This document shows, one piece after another, positions 9,039 to 18,073 of a DNA stretch of 64,000 nt; position 1 is the first letter of the stretch; every line of letters starts with the position of its first letter. The translations under genes and the position numbers were made by a program. The notes below the pieces were generated by a model. The model had not been told where the DNA came from. It searched no databases and saw only the letters and a program-made list of their open reading frames with translations. The DNA is from Phocoenobacter uteri. Lineage in GTDB: Bacteria; Pseudomonadota; Gammaproteobacteria; Enterobacterales; Pasteurellaceae. Where the stretch lies: the NCBI RefSeq assembly GCF_900454895.1, contig NZ_UGTA01000001.1, positions 1,178,001 through 1,242,000 on the forward strand, in the 5' to 3' direction.

Positions 9039-9965
9039 TTATAACTCATCATTAAATTTATCTCTAAGTTCTTGCACGCTTTGAAAAGGAAGAAAGAACA
9101 CTTCAAAAATTAAAGTTTTTTTAGAAAACTCATCAAATCTTTTTTGTATTAATTTTGTTAATCTCCTTGATTCTTTTTCATATTCCTCTTCAAATTTATC
9201 TATAAAAGATTTTCTTGTATTTATATCGTTTAATGCTTTGTATTTATTCCAATCATAGCCAACTAAACAAGCATGATTAATTTTCACTTTATCCGCATTT
9301 AAATTATCATTTATAAACTTATATACTTTTTCTTTTTCTCCTTCTGTTAAATATTTATAATGAGTAGTGACCATATTACACTCATGTTTTTTTAAAGCGT
9401 TCTGATGAAAATTACCAATACTGTCAAAAATACTATCTAGAGCTTTTCCAATATCTTGATAAAGTTTAGCTTCTCCAAAAAATATATTTAATACATTATC
9501 AATTACTTTCATATTTATACCATCAGAGCCAAAACTTTCTAATTGAGGGTTTGTTTTTAAATCCATTTTGGCAACTACTTGTGGAGCTTCAAGAACAGCT
9601 TCTATTAATAACCATAAAATCATTTCACCAGCTTCGCCAGATGTTATTTGTGTATCATTAACCCACTTTCTAAATAACTTCCTAGCTTCATTATTTAACT
9701 TATTTCTTTGTTTTTCTTTCTCTATTTCACTTAAGTTATTATCTATACTTCTTTTTTTTGCTGAGAAACAATAATGAGTAAAATAACTAATAAGTGTCTC
9801 TACAAGTAAATCAATTTTTAAATCTCCATTGGGATTAAACTTTATATATTTAAAGTGTAAATTTACATCAACATTATTAATTGTATTATTATGTGTAATT
9901 TTATCAAAAATATTTTCATAATCTTTTTTCATTACAGACAAATACTCTTTAAAATCAATATTCAA
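9039..9965 (-). CDS. hamA: Hachiman anti-phage defence nuclease HamA (DUF1837)
   Basis: A 308-residue DUF1837 protein. Family blocks are SGEAGEMIL (109-117), ESFGSDGIN (residues 143-151) and FFGEAKLYQ, with the E165-x-K167 pair expected of a PD-(D/E)xK-like nuclease. Established role: effector nuclease held by HamB until infection. The start is a TTG at 9965, five bases after a perfect AGGAGG; the next in-frame ATG (9932) would lose 11 residues and has no such site. It is the first gene of the defence operon and has its own promoter in the 79-base gap after mraY. Confidence 0.92.
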   Translation of the reverse strand: MNIDFKEYLSVMKKDYENIFDKITHNNTINNVDVNLHFKYIKFNPNGDLKIDLLVETLISYFTHYCFSAKKRSIDNNLSEIEKEKQRNKLNNEARKLFRKWVNDTQITSGEAGEMILWLLIEAVLEAPQVVAKMDLKTNPQLESFGSDGINMKVIDNVLNIFFGEAKLYQDIGKALDSIFDSIGNFHQNALKKHECNMVTTHYKYLTEGEKEKVYKFINDNLNADKVKINHACLVGYDWNKYKALNDINTRKSFIDKFEEEYEKESRRLTKLIQKRFDEFSKKTLIFEVFFLPFQSVQELRDKFNDEL

Positions 9966-9995
9966 TTTATCCTCCTATATCCATAACAAATAACA

Positions 9996-10024
9996 GTATT
10001 ATTTCTAGATTCCATTTTTGTAAA
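9996..10024 (-). promoter_or_regulatory. Promoter of hamAB
   Basis: On the minus strand a -35 box TTTACA (10019-10024) and a -10 box TAATAC (9996-10001) are separated by 17 bases, close to the sigma-70 consensus. They lie between the mraY stop and the hamA ribosome site, so the defence genes can be expressed apart from the dcw transcript. Predicted from sequence only. Confidence 0.6.
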
Positions 10025-10044
10025 AAATGCAATTTTCAAACAAC

Positions 10045-11127
10045 CTATCTCAACTTCAACGTCACTAACCCCACCAATACCAACATTAACGTAATAATCC
10101 AAAATCGCATAATAACACGTGGTTCTGGCCAGCCTTTGAGTTCGAAGTGGTGGTGAATCGGTGCCATTCTGAAAATACGTTTTTTGCGAAGTTTAAATGA
10201 ACCGACTTGTAAAATTACAGACAGAGCCTCGACCACAAACACCCCCCCCATAATCACAAGTAATAATTCTTGGCGAACTAAAATGGCGATAACGCCCAAC
10301 GCACCACCGAGTGAGAGTGAGCCGACGTCGCCCATAAAGACTAATGCTGGGTAGGTGTTATACCAAAGGAAGCCAAGTCCTGCACCGACAATGGCGGTAC
10401 ACACAACGGCTAATTCGCCACTGAATTTAATAAATGGAATGTGTAAGTATTGTGCAAAGTTAATGTTCCCTGTTGCCCACGCAATCAAACCAAAAGCAGA
10501 GGCGACCATAATGGTTGGGACGATGGCTAAACCGTCTAAACCATCGGTTAGATTTACTGCATTACTCGTACCTACAATCACAAAATAGCCTAAAACAATG
10601 TAGAAAATTCCTAACTGTGGCATAAATTCTTTAAAAAATGGTACAACTAATTGTGTCGCAGCGGTGTCTTTTCCGATTACATACATACAAAAAATAGCGA
10701 CTAATGCGATAACTGAAAGCCAAAAATACTTCCAGCGAGCGATTAAACCGTCTGTGCTTTGACGTGTGATTTTCCAGTAATCGTCCACAAAACCGACGAC
10801 ACCATAACCAAAGAGAACGAACATCACAAACCACACATAAAGGTTGGCTAAATTTGCCCATAATAAAGTACTTACGCCAATCGCAAGCAGAATGATAATT
10901 CCGCCCATTGTCGGCGTACCACGTTTTTTATAGTGACTTTCTGGACCATCTTTACGTACTTCTTGCCCAAATTTTAAGATTTGCAAACGGCGAATCACTT
11001 TTGGACCAATCCATAAACCGATTCCCATTGCGGTTAAAAGTGCCATAATGGCACGAAATGAAATATAAGATACGACGTGAAATACGGTATTATATTTCAC
11101 CAAATATTCTGCAAGCCAAACTAACAT
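10045..11127 (-). CDS. mraY: Phospho-N-acetylmuramoyl-pentapeptide transferase MraY
   Basis: Integral membrane enzyme that makes lipid I from UDP-MurNAc-pentapeptide and undecaprenyl phosphate. The 360-residue length equals E. coli MraY. Family motifs are visible: the Asp pair in FVDDYWKI, NLTDGLDGLA, and the C-terminal APIHHHFEL. Many hydrophobic segments span the protein. Nine bases separate it from murF. An eight-C run at 10252-10259 encodes part of an essential conserved segment. It is the last dcw gene here; murD does not follow. Confidence 0.97.
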   Translation of the reverse strand: MLVWLAEYLVKYNTVFHVVSYISFRAIMALLTAMGIGLWIGPKVIRRLQILKFGQEVRKDGPESHYKKRGTPTMGGIIILLAIGVSTLLWANLANLYVWFVMFVLFGYGVVGFVDDYWKITRQSTDGLIARWKYFWLSVIALVAIFCMYVIGKDTAATQLVVPFFKEFMPQLGIFYIVLGYFVIVGTSNAVNLTDGLDGLAIVPTIMVASAFGLIAWATGNINFAQYLHIPFIKFSGELAVVCTAIVGAGLGFLWYNTYPALVFMGDVGSLSLGGALGVIAILVRQELLLVIMGGVFVVEALSVILQVGSFKLRKKRIFRMAPIHHHFELKGWPEPRVIMRFWIITLMLVLVGLVTLKLR

Positions 11128-11136
11128 TGTTTATCC

Positions 11137-12519
11137 TTATTTTTCTAATTGTTTAACTAAAAGAGCGATAAGCTCTTCCATTTTTTGACTACGTGAGCCT
11201 TTTGCTAATAATACAAGCGGTTGTTTTTGTTGTGATTTTTGCAAAATTATCGGCATTAAAAAATCACACATTGCTTGTTTATCGGTAAAATGATGTTCTA
11301 AATTATTGCTGATTACCGCACTTTCTTTCCCAAAAGAAACCACCAAATCAAGCTCAGCGTCTTTAACAAAATCTGCCACTTGCTGATGACAAGCCTTGCT
11401 CTCAGCCCCTAACTCGCCCATATCAGCAACTGCTAAAATTCTAAATGCTGGATAATTTTTTAATACGGAAACTGCCGATTTTAACGAACCAACATTCGCA
11501 TTATAAGCATCATCAATCAGTAATAAATTCTTATTGATTTCAATCGGATACAAACGTCCTTTCACTTTTGATTGTTGTTCAAGCCCTAATTTTACGGCTT
11601 GCAAATCAGCCCCAACCGCCATCGCTAACGAAGTTGCTGCCAACGCATTGCTGATATTATGTTCGCCCAAATAAGAGGAATGAATTTCAATCTCACCCTG
11701 TGGCGTACCTAAAACAAAGTTCGCCCCCGTTAAGGTTAATTGAATATCTTTTGCATAAAAATCAGCGGTTTGATTATTTGCTGAGAACGTCTGTGTTTTT
11801 CGCCCTGCAATCGTTTGTTGCCATAAATTTTGCCACTCAGGGTAATCTAAGTTAATAATCGCTACGCCATTTTCATTCAAGCCTTGATAAATCTCGCCTT
11901 TGGCTTTTGCGACACCTTCTAGCGAACCAAAACCTTCCAAATGAGCAGAGGTCACATTGTTAATTAAACACGCGTCTGGTTTGACTAAATTCGTCGTGTA
12001 AGCAATTTCGCCCAAATGATTTGCCCCTAACTCAACCACCGCAAATTTATGGTTTTCATTTAGACGTAACAAGGTTAACGGCACCCCAAGATCGTTGTTT
12101 AAATTACCAAAAGTAAACAACACGTCATCAGGGTAAGCGGTCATATTTTGCAAGATTTTTGCAATCATTTCTTTCACCGTTGTTTTGCCCGATGATCCCG
12201 TCATCGCGACCGTTTTCGGATTGATTTTTGCTTTAAGCCATTTTCCCAACTGACCTAAAGCTAAACGCGTATCTTTCACGATAAGCTGTGGCACATCAAT
12301 TTCCATTTCTTGCTCAACCACAACCGCCACACAACCTTGTTTAACGGCTTGGGCTAAGTAGTTATGTGCGTCAAAATTCTCACCTTTTAATGCAAAAAAC
12401 AGTCCTTTTTCCACCGCTTGACGTGTGTCTGTGCTAATGTTTTCCACACAAATATTTTCATCGCCAACCAAACGAGCATTGAGAATATCTGCGATTGTTT
12501 TTAAATTTAGTTTAATCAT
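11137..12519 (-). CDS. murF: UDP-MurNAc-tripeptide--D-Ala-D-Ala ligase MurF
   Basis: Cytoplasmic Mur ligase that adds D-Ala-D-Ala to the muramyl tripeptide. The ATP-binding loop TGSSGKTTVK lies at about residues 107-116, and the Mur central motif ELGANHLGEI and C-terminal DDAYNANVGS are present. At 460 residues it is of normal size. Its start overlaps the murE stop by eight bases. An Apl-type uptake sequence (11213-11221) sits inside the coding region. Confidence 0.96.
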   Translation of the reverse strand: MIKLNLKTIADILNARLVGDENICVENISTDTRQAVEKGLFFALKGENFDAHNYLAQAVKQGCVAVVVEQEMEIDVPQLIVKDTRLALGQLGKWLKAKINPKTVAMTGSSGKTTVKEMIAKILQNMTAYPDDVLFTFGNLNNDLGVPLTLLRLNENHKFAVVELGANHLGEIAYTTNLVKPDACLINNVTSAHLEGFGSLEGVAKAKGEIYQGLNENGVAIINLDYPEWQNLWQQTIAGRKTQTFSANNQTADFYAKDIQLTLTGANFVLGTPQGEIEIHSSYLGEHNISNALAATSLAMAVGADLQAVKLGLEQQSKVKGRLYPIEINKNLLLIDDAYNANVGSLKSAVSVLKNYPAFRILAVADMGELGAESKACHQQVADFVKDAELDLVVSFGKESAVISNNLEHHFTDKQAMCDFLMPIILQKSQQKQPLVLLAKGSRSQKMEELIALLVKQLEK

Positions 12520-14005
12520 TGATATATTTCTTCACTTCTTCTTGATCTGAAAAATGGTATTTTTTCGTACCAATAATTTGATAATCTTCGTGTCCTTTGC
12601 CGGCAATTAGTACCACATCTTTTGGATCGGCTTTTGCCATTGCTTCTCGGATTGCATATTGTCGAATGTGCATTACCGTTACTTTTTTCGGTTTGATAAA
12701 GCCTTTTAAAATATCATCGGTAATGGTTTCAGGATCTTCGGTGCGTGGGTTGTCATCCGTAACGATCACTTTGTCCGCATAACGCTCAGCAATTTCTGCC
12801 ATTTGTGGACGTTTGCCAGTATCACGATCACCACCACAACCAAATACACACCATAAATCGCCGTCACAATGTAAACGTGCGGCTTGCAACGCTTTTTCAA
12901 GAGCGTCTGGTGTGTGAGCGTAATCCACGATTGCGGTTGGGCATTCTGATCCGCTAAAAGATTCCATACGTCCACATACACCTGTTAAAAGCGGTGCGAT
13001 TTCGATCAATTTTTGCAAATTGTGTCCTAAAACTAATAAGGTCGCTAATGCAGTAAGTAAATTGCTGACATTAAATGCCCCTATCAATTTACTTTCAATT
13101 TTGCCTTCACCCCAACTTGATGCAAATTCAATGCTTGCACCTTGCTGATTAAAGGTAATTTTTGTGGCTTGTAACCACTGTTTTTGCGTGATTTCAGCCT
13201 TTGGAACACAACTAACCGCAACGGCATTCGGTAATTGTTCTAACCATTGTTTGCCCACTTCATCATCAAAGTTAATCACTTTATGCCGCGTGTTTAATTC
13301 GCTAAGTAGACGGAATTTGGCTTTTGCATATTCGTCCATTGTTTTGTGATAATCCAAATGATCACGGCTTAAATTCGTAAACACTGCCACATCAAATTCT
13401 AACGCTTCAACACGGTGTTGCACCAAGCCGTGCGATGAGACTTCCATTGCACAAAAATCTGCTTTTTGTTCAATAAATTGCGATAAATAACCTTGAATTT
13501 CAATAGCTGAACCTGTAGTGTTTACCGCCTCTTGCATATCAGGATACAAACCATTTCCGATCGTTCCCATTACTGCCGATTTTCCGCCAATCAAGTTATG
13601 CCATTGTGCTAAAAGCTGAGCGACAGTGGTTTTTCCGTTTGTACCTGTTACCCCAACTAAGGTTAATTTTTTTGAAGGATGTCCATAAAATTCACCGGCA
13701 ATTTGTGACACTTTTTGGGCGAGATTTGGAACATTTACCACTATACAAGCGGTCGAATTTTTTTCATTTTTTGCAAATTTTTGATCAAAAGTAACCGCTT
13801 GTTGTTCAGTATCTGCTTCACTTAAAATTAAATTTGCCCCTTGCTCAATAGCTCTTGGAATAAAATCTCGTCCATCAACTTGATGACCTTTTAGGGCGAT
13901 AAATAAATCACCTTCACCCACTTGACGACTATCTAAACAAATATTTTTTAATTCCATTGAGCCTAAATCGGCAAGCTCAGGAATAATCGTGATTAAACGT
14001 TTCAT
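12512..14005 (-). CDS. murE: UDP-MurNAc-tripeptide synthetase MurE
   Basis: Adds meso-diaminopimelate to UDP-MurNAc-L-Ala-D-Glu. The ATP loop VTGTNGKTT is at about residues 119-127. The DDNPRTEDP motif marks meso-DAP rather than lysine specificity, fitting a Gram-negative wall and the dapE gene nearby. It is 497 residues, two bases downstream of ftsI. An uptake sequence (13745-13753) followed by a TTTGCAAA-like block lies in the N-terminal coding part. Confidence 0.96.
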   Translation of the reverse strand: MKRLITIIPELADLGSMELKNICLDSRQVGEGDLFIALKGHQVDGRDFIPRAIEQGANLILSEADTEQQAVTFDQKFAKNEKNSTACIVVNVPNLAQKVSQIAGEFYGHPSKKLTLVGVTGTNGKTTVAQLLAQWHNLIGGKSAVMGTIGNGLYPDMQEAVNTTGSAIEIQGYLSQFIEQKADFCAMEVSSHGLVQHRVEALEFDVAVFTNLSRDHLDYHKTMDEYAKAKFRLLSELNTRHKVINFDDEVGKQWLEQLPNAVAVSCVPKAEITQKQWLQATKITFNQQGASIEFASSWGEGKIESKLIGAFNVSNLLTALATLLVLGHNLQKLIEIAPLLTGVCGRMESFSGSECPTAIVDYAHTPDALEKALQAARLHCDGDLWCVFGCGGDRDTGKRPQMAEIAERYADKVIVTDDNPRTEDPETITDDILKGFIKPKKVTVMHIRQYAIREAMAKADPKDVVLIAGKGHEDYQIIGTKKYHFSDQEEVKKYIND

Positions 14006-14007
14006 TG

Positions 14008-15972
14008 TTATTCTTCTTTTCCTAAATTATCAGGTTTAATATTGCGTTCTTTTAGAGTGTATCCCATTATTTTTGAGAATACCGGTGCTGAAATTGCTCC
14101 TCCATAATACTTCTCACCACGAGGTTCATTGATAAGTACAACTAAAGCAAACTTAGGATCACTCGCAGGAGCAACTCCTGCTGTGTAAGCAATATATTTA
14201 TCTACATATTGCCCTTTTTCCAATTTTTTGGCCGTTCCTGTTTTAATAGCAACACGGTAACCATCCACAGCAGCTTTAATACCACCACCGCCAGTTCTTG
14301 CAACGCTTTCCATCATATGAACCACATCCCTTGTAATTCGCTCTGGCAATACTCGTTCACCTATCACTGGTGGAGTCACTTTCGTGATAGAAAGTGGACG
14401 ATAAATACCAAAGCTGCCCAGTGTTGCATAAGCTCTTGCTAGCTGTAATGGTGTGACTTCTAAACCATAACCGTAAGCAACGGTTGCACGTTCAATATCA
14501 GACCATCTAACACGATCTCCATTCGTTCCTCGACGCTCGCCTAACCCCAAACCAGTATCTTCACCAAAGCCTATTTTGGAATAAGTACCCATTAAAACAG
14601 CAGGAGACATTCGTAGTGCAAGACGACTCACCCCCACATTACTTGATTTTTGTAAGATACCTTCAAGAGAGAGTTGTTCTCTTGGTGCTACATCGTGAAT
14701 GCGATGTCCATTCACAATAAAAGGGCGTGTGTTAATCACTTCATCACGATAAGTAACCCCATTTTGTAATGCAGTTAAAACCACAAAAGGTTTAACCGTT
14801 GAACCTGGTTCAAAGGTATCTGTAATTGCTCTATTTCGTGCTAATTCAGATTTATATTTTGAACGATCATTAGGATTAAATGATGGTGCATTCGCCATTG
14901 CTAAAATTTCACCTGTCTGAATATCAACCAAAACCGCCGTGCCAGATTTCGCTCTATTTTCCATCACTGCTTTCTTGATTTCTTGATAAACCATCATCTG
15001 CAATTCTTCATCAATACTCAATATGACATCTTGTGGATCTTGTTGCTTTTCAGCGTGAATGTTTTCAATGACATTCCCCCTAAAATCCCGACGAATTATC
15101 TTTTTACCGTTTTTTCCAACAAGCTGAGCATCAAAACTTCGCTCTAACCCTTCTATTCCTTCTTTATTGTCAACATCAGTAAAACCAATTAGTTGCGAGG
15201 TTGCCTCCGCTAATGGATAAACTCGGCTATACTCTTTTTTCAATACCAATGCACTAATCTGTAACTGTTTTACGTAGTTAGCAATATCTTCTGAACGATG
15301 ACGCGTAATATACATAAAACGCTGACGTGAGTGTTTGTAAATTTTTGCCATCAAGCGTCCATAACTTGTCCCCGCTTCCTTTGCCAACTTATTCATTTTT
15401 ATTTTTTCTATTTTTGCTGCTTCTTTATCCAGAGCGACAAAAGCGGAATAAGGATTATTATGCACTTTTGTAAGCAATAAATTATAATTAAGCCCTGTTA
15501 CTTGTGCTAACAGCTCCCAGTATCTATTATCACTAGGGTTTAAAATAGAACGCACGCTATATTTTGGCTTTCTATTTTGAGCGAGAAATTTACTTAAATT
15601 AGTTTTAATGCCACTTGCTGAAGCACCTACTTCCATCGCTAGCACTTTCCAACGTGTATTATCACGCTTAATCAGTGTTTCAAAATAAACTTTTGGATCG
15701 AGGGTGATCGCATAACGGAAATCGCTCACAGAAAGTAAACGCTTATTACGATCTAAAATTCTTCCACGTGTAAATTCCAGAGTCTGAGTACGAATAGAAC
15801 GATCATTTGCTTTTTCAATGAGATTTTCTGAATCATAAATCTGAATGTAAGCAACTTTTCCAACCAGAGCAATAACAAGTAAAAAAAGAAAAAAATAGAC
15901 AGTTTTAAAGCGATTCGATAAATAACTTTTGGTTGGTTTGGATTGTTTCGGAGGTTGATTTGGCTTTATCAT
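14008..15972 (-). CDS. ftsI: Division-specific transpeptidase PBP3
   Basis: Septal D,D-transpeptidase anchored in the inner membrane by one segment (about residues 27-45). Catalytic motifs are S391-TVK394, S443-SN and K577-TG. The N-terminal dimerisation region is present. At 654 residues it is longer than E. coli (588) or H. influenzae (610) FtsI, mainly in the non-catalytic half. Three bases follow ftsL and two precede murE, so translation is likely coupled. Confidence 0.95.
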   Translation of the reverse strand: MIKPNQPPKQSKPTKSYLSNRFKTVYFFLFLLVIALVGKVAYIQIYDSENLIEKANDRSIRTQTLEFTRGRILDRNKRLLSVSDFRYAITLDPKVYFETLIKRDNTRWKVLAMEVGASASGIKTNLSKFLAQNRKPKYSVRSILNPSDNRYWELLAQVTGLNYNLLLTKVHNNPYSAFVALDKEAAKIEKIKMNKLAKEAGTSYGRLMAKIYKHSRQRFMYITRHRSEDIANYVKQLQISALVLKKEYSRVYPLAEATSQLIGFTDVDNKEGIEGLERSFDAQLVGKNGKKIIRRDFRGNVIENIHAEKQQDPQDVILSIDEELQMMVYQEIKKAVMENRAKSGTAVLVDIQTGEILAMANAPSFNPNDRSKYKSELARNRAITDTFEPGSTVKPFVVLTALQNGVTYRDEVINTRPFIVNGHRIHDVAPREQLSLEGILQKSSNVGVSRLALRMSPAVLMGTYSKIGFGEDTGLGLGERRGTNGDRVRWSDIERATVAYGYGLEVTPLQLARAYATLGSFGIYRPLSITKVTPPVIGERVLPERITRDVVHMMESVARTGGGGIKAAVDGYRVAIKTGTAKKLEKGQYVDKYIAYTAGVAPASDPKFALVVLINEPRGEKYYGGAISAPVFSKIMGYTLKERNIKPDNLGKEE

Positions 15973-15975
15973 TAT

Positions 15976-16287
15976 TTACTCAACTATAATTATTTCTTGA
16001 TCTTTTGAAATTGGTCGCATTCCGAAGCTTTTTGCTTTTGCTTCAACGGCTTGCTTAAATGTTTTATTATTTTCTTCTAACTGCATATGCAAATATTGAT
16101 CATTCAATTTATTTTTATAAGCAATTAAATGCTCTTTTTCACTGATCAATAAACGCGTCTGATGTGTCAGCCAAACGGTAACCACACCAGTAATCGTAAG
16201 AAGTAATAACAAAAAAAGGGCTAATTTATTATGATTGATCAAATCATCAAAAATTACTTGTCTTAATGGGTAGCGTTCACTTGCCAT
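15976..16287 (-). CDS. ftsL: Cell division protein FtsL
   Basis: A 103-residue bitopic protein: a short cytoplasmic N-terminus (SERYPLRQVIFDDLINHNK), one membrane helix (about 22-40), then a periplasmic coiled-coil-like stretch. FtsL works with FtsB and FtsQ to activate septal synthesis. Its identity rests on size, topology and position between rsmH and ftsI. Confidence 0.9.
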   Translation of the reverse strand: MASERYPLRQVIFDDLINHNKLALFLLLLLTITGVVTVWLTHQTRLLISEKEHLIAYKNKLNDQYLHMQLEENNKTFKQAVEAKAKSFGMRPISKDQEIIIVE

Positions 16288-16296
16288 TTTGAATCC

Positions 16297-17262
16297 TTAT
16301 TCTTGTATTTGTTTTTCTGCCACACGCTTTTCTGCTATACGTAGCACAGCGCTGCGTGAACGAGGGTTTACATCAATTTCTTGTTGTGATGGCTTAATTG
16401 CTTTGCCAATCGTTTTTAATGGAATATCTTTATTTAATTCACTTTCTAAAATCGGCAATCCTTTTGGAATTGACTTACCCTTACTATTCTTACGCATAAA
16501 CTGTTTAACCATTCGGTCTTCCAACGAATGAAAACTAATAATAGAAAGTCGTCCTGCTTGATTAAGTACACTCAGGGCTGAGTTTAATGCTTTTTCTAAT
16601 TCATCAAGTTCACTGTTGATATAAATACGGATCGCCTGAAAAGAACGTGTCGCAGGGTGTTTATGCTTATCTTTAAAAGGCACTGCTTCTGAAATAATTT
16701 GAGCCAATTGCAAGGTACGCGAAATTTTTTCAATATTCGATTTATTATAATTCACAATCGCTGTCGCAATACGCTTCGCAAAACGCTCCTCACCAAAGGT
16801 TTTTAATACCCAAGTTAAATCTTCAATAGACACCTGAGCCAACCATTCCATTGCGGATAAACCTTTTGTGGTATCCATTCGCATATCCAACGGACCGTCT
16901 TTCATAAAGCTAAAGCCTCGTTCCGCCTCATCAAGTTGTGGTGACGAAACCCCAAGATCCAGCAAAATACCGTCAATTTTGCCTGTTAATTGTAATTTTT
17001 CACAAATTTCAGGAATAAAAGAAAACGCATTGTGTTCAATATGAAAGCGAGGATCAGAAATTGTTTCAGCCTCCGCAATCGCTCGAGGATCACGATCAAT
17101 ACCAATCAAACGTCCCTTTTCACCTAATTGACTTAAAATCAATCGAGAATGACCGCCACGCCCAAAAGTACCATCAATATAAATACCATCAGGTTTAATT
17201 GCTAATCCGTCCACTGCTTCATTTAATAAAACAGTGATATGTTGGGGGGTATTGCTCGTCAT
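16297..17262 (-). CDS. rsmH: 16S rRNA m4C1402 methyltransferase RsmH
   Basis: SAM-dependent N4-methyltransferase for C1402 of 16S rRNA. Blocks shared with E. coli RsmH include YIDGTFGRGGHSRLIL, GILLDLGVSSPQLD, PLDMRMD and LSIISFHSLEDR. The ATG at 17262 gives 321 residues; the frame also allows a TTG at 17274. In most relatives mraZ precedes it; here only 153 bases separate it from the divergent holC, with no mraZ. Confidence 0.95.
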   Translation of the reverse strand: MTSNTPQHITVLLNEAVDGLAIKPDGIYIDGTFGRGGHSRLILSQLGEKGRLIGIDRDPRAIAEAETISDPRFHIEHNAFSFIPEICEKLQLTGKIDGILLDLGVSSPQLDEAERGFSFMKDGPLDMRMDTTKGLSAMEWLAQVSIEDLTWVLKTFGEERFAKRIATAIVNYNKSNIEKISRTLQLAQIISEAVPFKDKHKHPATRSFQAIRIYINSELDELEKALNSALSVLNQAGRLSIISFHSLEDRMVKQFMRKNSKGKSIPKGLPILESELNKDIPLKTIGKAIKPSQQEIDVNPRSRSAVLRIAEKRVAEKQIQE

Positions 17263-17415
17263 TTTGTGTACCAATTAGTTAAAAGTGAATTCAGAACTAG
17301 AAATTTTAACCCTTTACACCTGATACGACAAGCGATTTTACCCACCTTTTGCCTGTGTACATTTTTATTCTATTCCGTTAGAATTACCCTTTATTTTCAA
17401 TAACACAAAAAATCT

Positions 17416-17856
17416 GTGAAAAAAGCGACGTTTTATCTTCTTCAACAACAAAAAATCGGCGAATATGATGCAATTATTTCTGTCGCCTGTGATTTGGCCG
17501 CAACTGCGTGGCGTTCAGGCAAGCGAGTGTTAATCAGTTGTGAAACCGAAGAGCAAGCCCTTGATATTGATGAAGCATTATGGGCAAGAGATCCTGAACA
17601 ATTTGTACCGCATAATTTATCGGGCGAAAGCACCACTTACGCGACACCTATTGAAGTCAGTTGGAAAGAAAAACGCAACACGCAACGCAGGGATTTATTG
17701 ATTAACTTACAAAATCAAGTACCGAGTTTTATCAGCAGTTTTAATCAGATTTTTGATTTTGTCCCTGTTGAAGAAACTCAAAAAGCCCAAGCTCGCGAAC
17801 GCTATAAACAACTTCGCCAAATGGGTTGGCAGTTAGAAACTGAAAAAATCGATTAA
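17416..17856 (+). CDS. holC: DNA polymerase III chi subunit HolC
   Basis: The chi subunit links the clamp loader (through psi) to SSB. The 146-residue protein begins KKATFYLLQQ at a GTG start and keeps family features: a Rossmann-like fold, WRSGKRVLI, and DEALWARDPEQFVPHNL. It is divergent from rsmH. Elsewhere holC often precedes valS, and valS indeed follows here after an intergenic hairpin and repeat pair. Confidence 0.92.
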   Translation: MKKATFYLLQQQKIGEYDAIISVACDLAATAWRSGKRVLISCETEEQALDIDEALWARDPEQFVPHNLSGESTTYATPIEVSWKEKRNTQRRDLLINLQNQVPSFISSFNQIFDFVPVEETQKAQARERYKQLRQMGWQLETEKID

Positions 17857-17867
17857 AGATTTAAAAC

Positions 17868-17921
17868 AAGCGGTGATATTTTTATAAGAATTTGCAAAAT
17901 ATTATAAAAATATCACCGCTT
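17868..17921. terminator. Uptake-sequence hairpin after holC
   Basis: Two long complementary arms (AAGCGGTGATATTTTTATA at 17868-17886 and its complement at 17903-17921) each carry an uptake-sequence core, with a TTTGCAAA block in the loop. Paired uptake sequences are known to double as intrinsic terminators in Pasteurellaceae. It sits 12 bases after the holC stop. Confidence 0.7.
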
Positions 17922-17935
17922 AAAAAACTAACACC

Positions 17936-18039
17936 GTAGGGGAGGATTGAATGAGCGTAGCGAATGGAATATCCTCCCGAAAAATAGAAATTAACGTGCG
18001 GGAGAATATACGCAAACACGTTTGCTAATACTCCCCTAC
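17936..18039. repeat. Second inverted pair of REP-like palindromes
   Basis: Copy C (17936-17979) starts GTAGGGGAGGATTG and ends ATCCTCCCG. Copy D (17996-18039) is inverted and ends ACTCCCCTAC, with the inner GCAAACGTGTTTGC palindrome seen in the pair near dapE when read on the minus strand. Copy C has diverged in its centre. The pair lies 35 bases before valS, so it is in the valS leader or promoter region. Confidence 0.65.
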
Positions 18040-18073
18040 AACGATTTAGAAAACAGAAAATAGAGAAACCACA

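Noticed and set aside
10252..10259. Run of eight C in mraY as a phase-variable tract
   Set aside because: It encodes conserved Gly-Gly residues of an essential enzyme; slippage would be lethal, so switching is not expected.
14008..15972. ftsI length of 654 as a fusion
   Set aside because: The extra residues lie within the N-terminal non-catalytic region with no recognisable extra domain; catalytic motifs are normally spaced.
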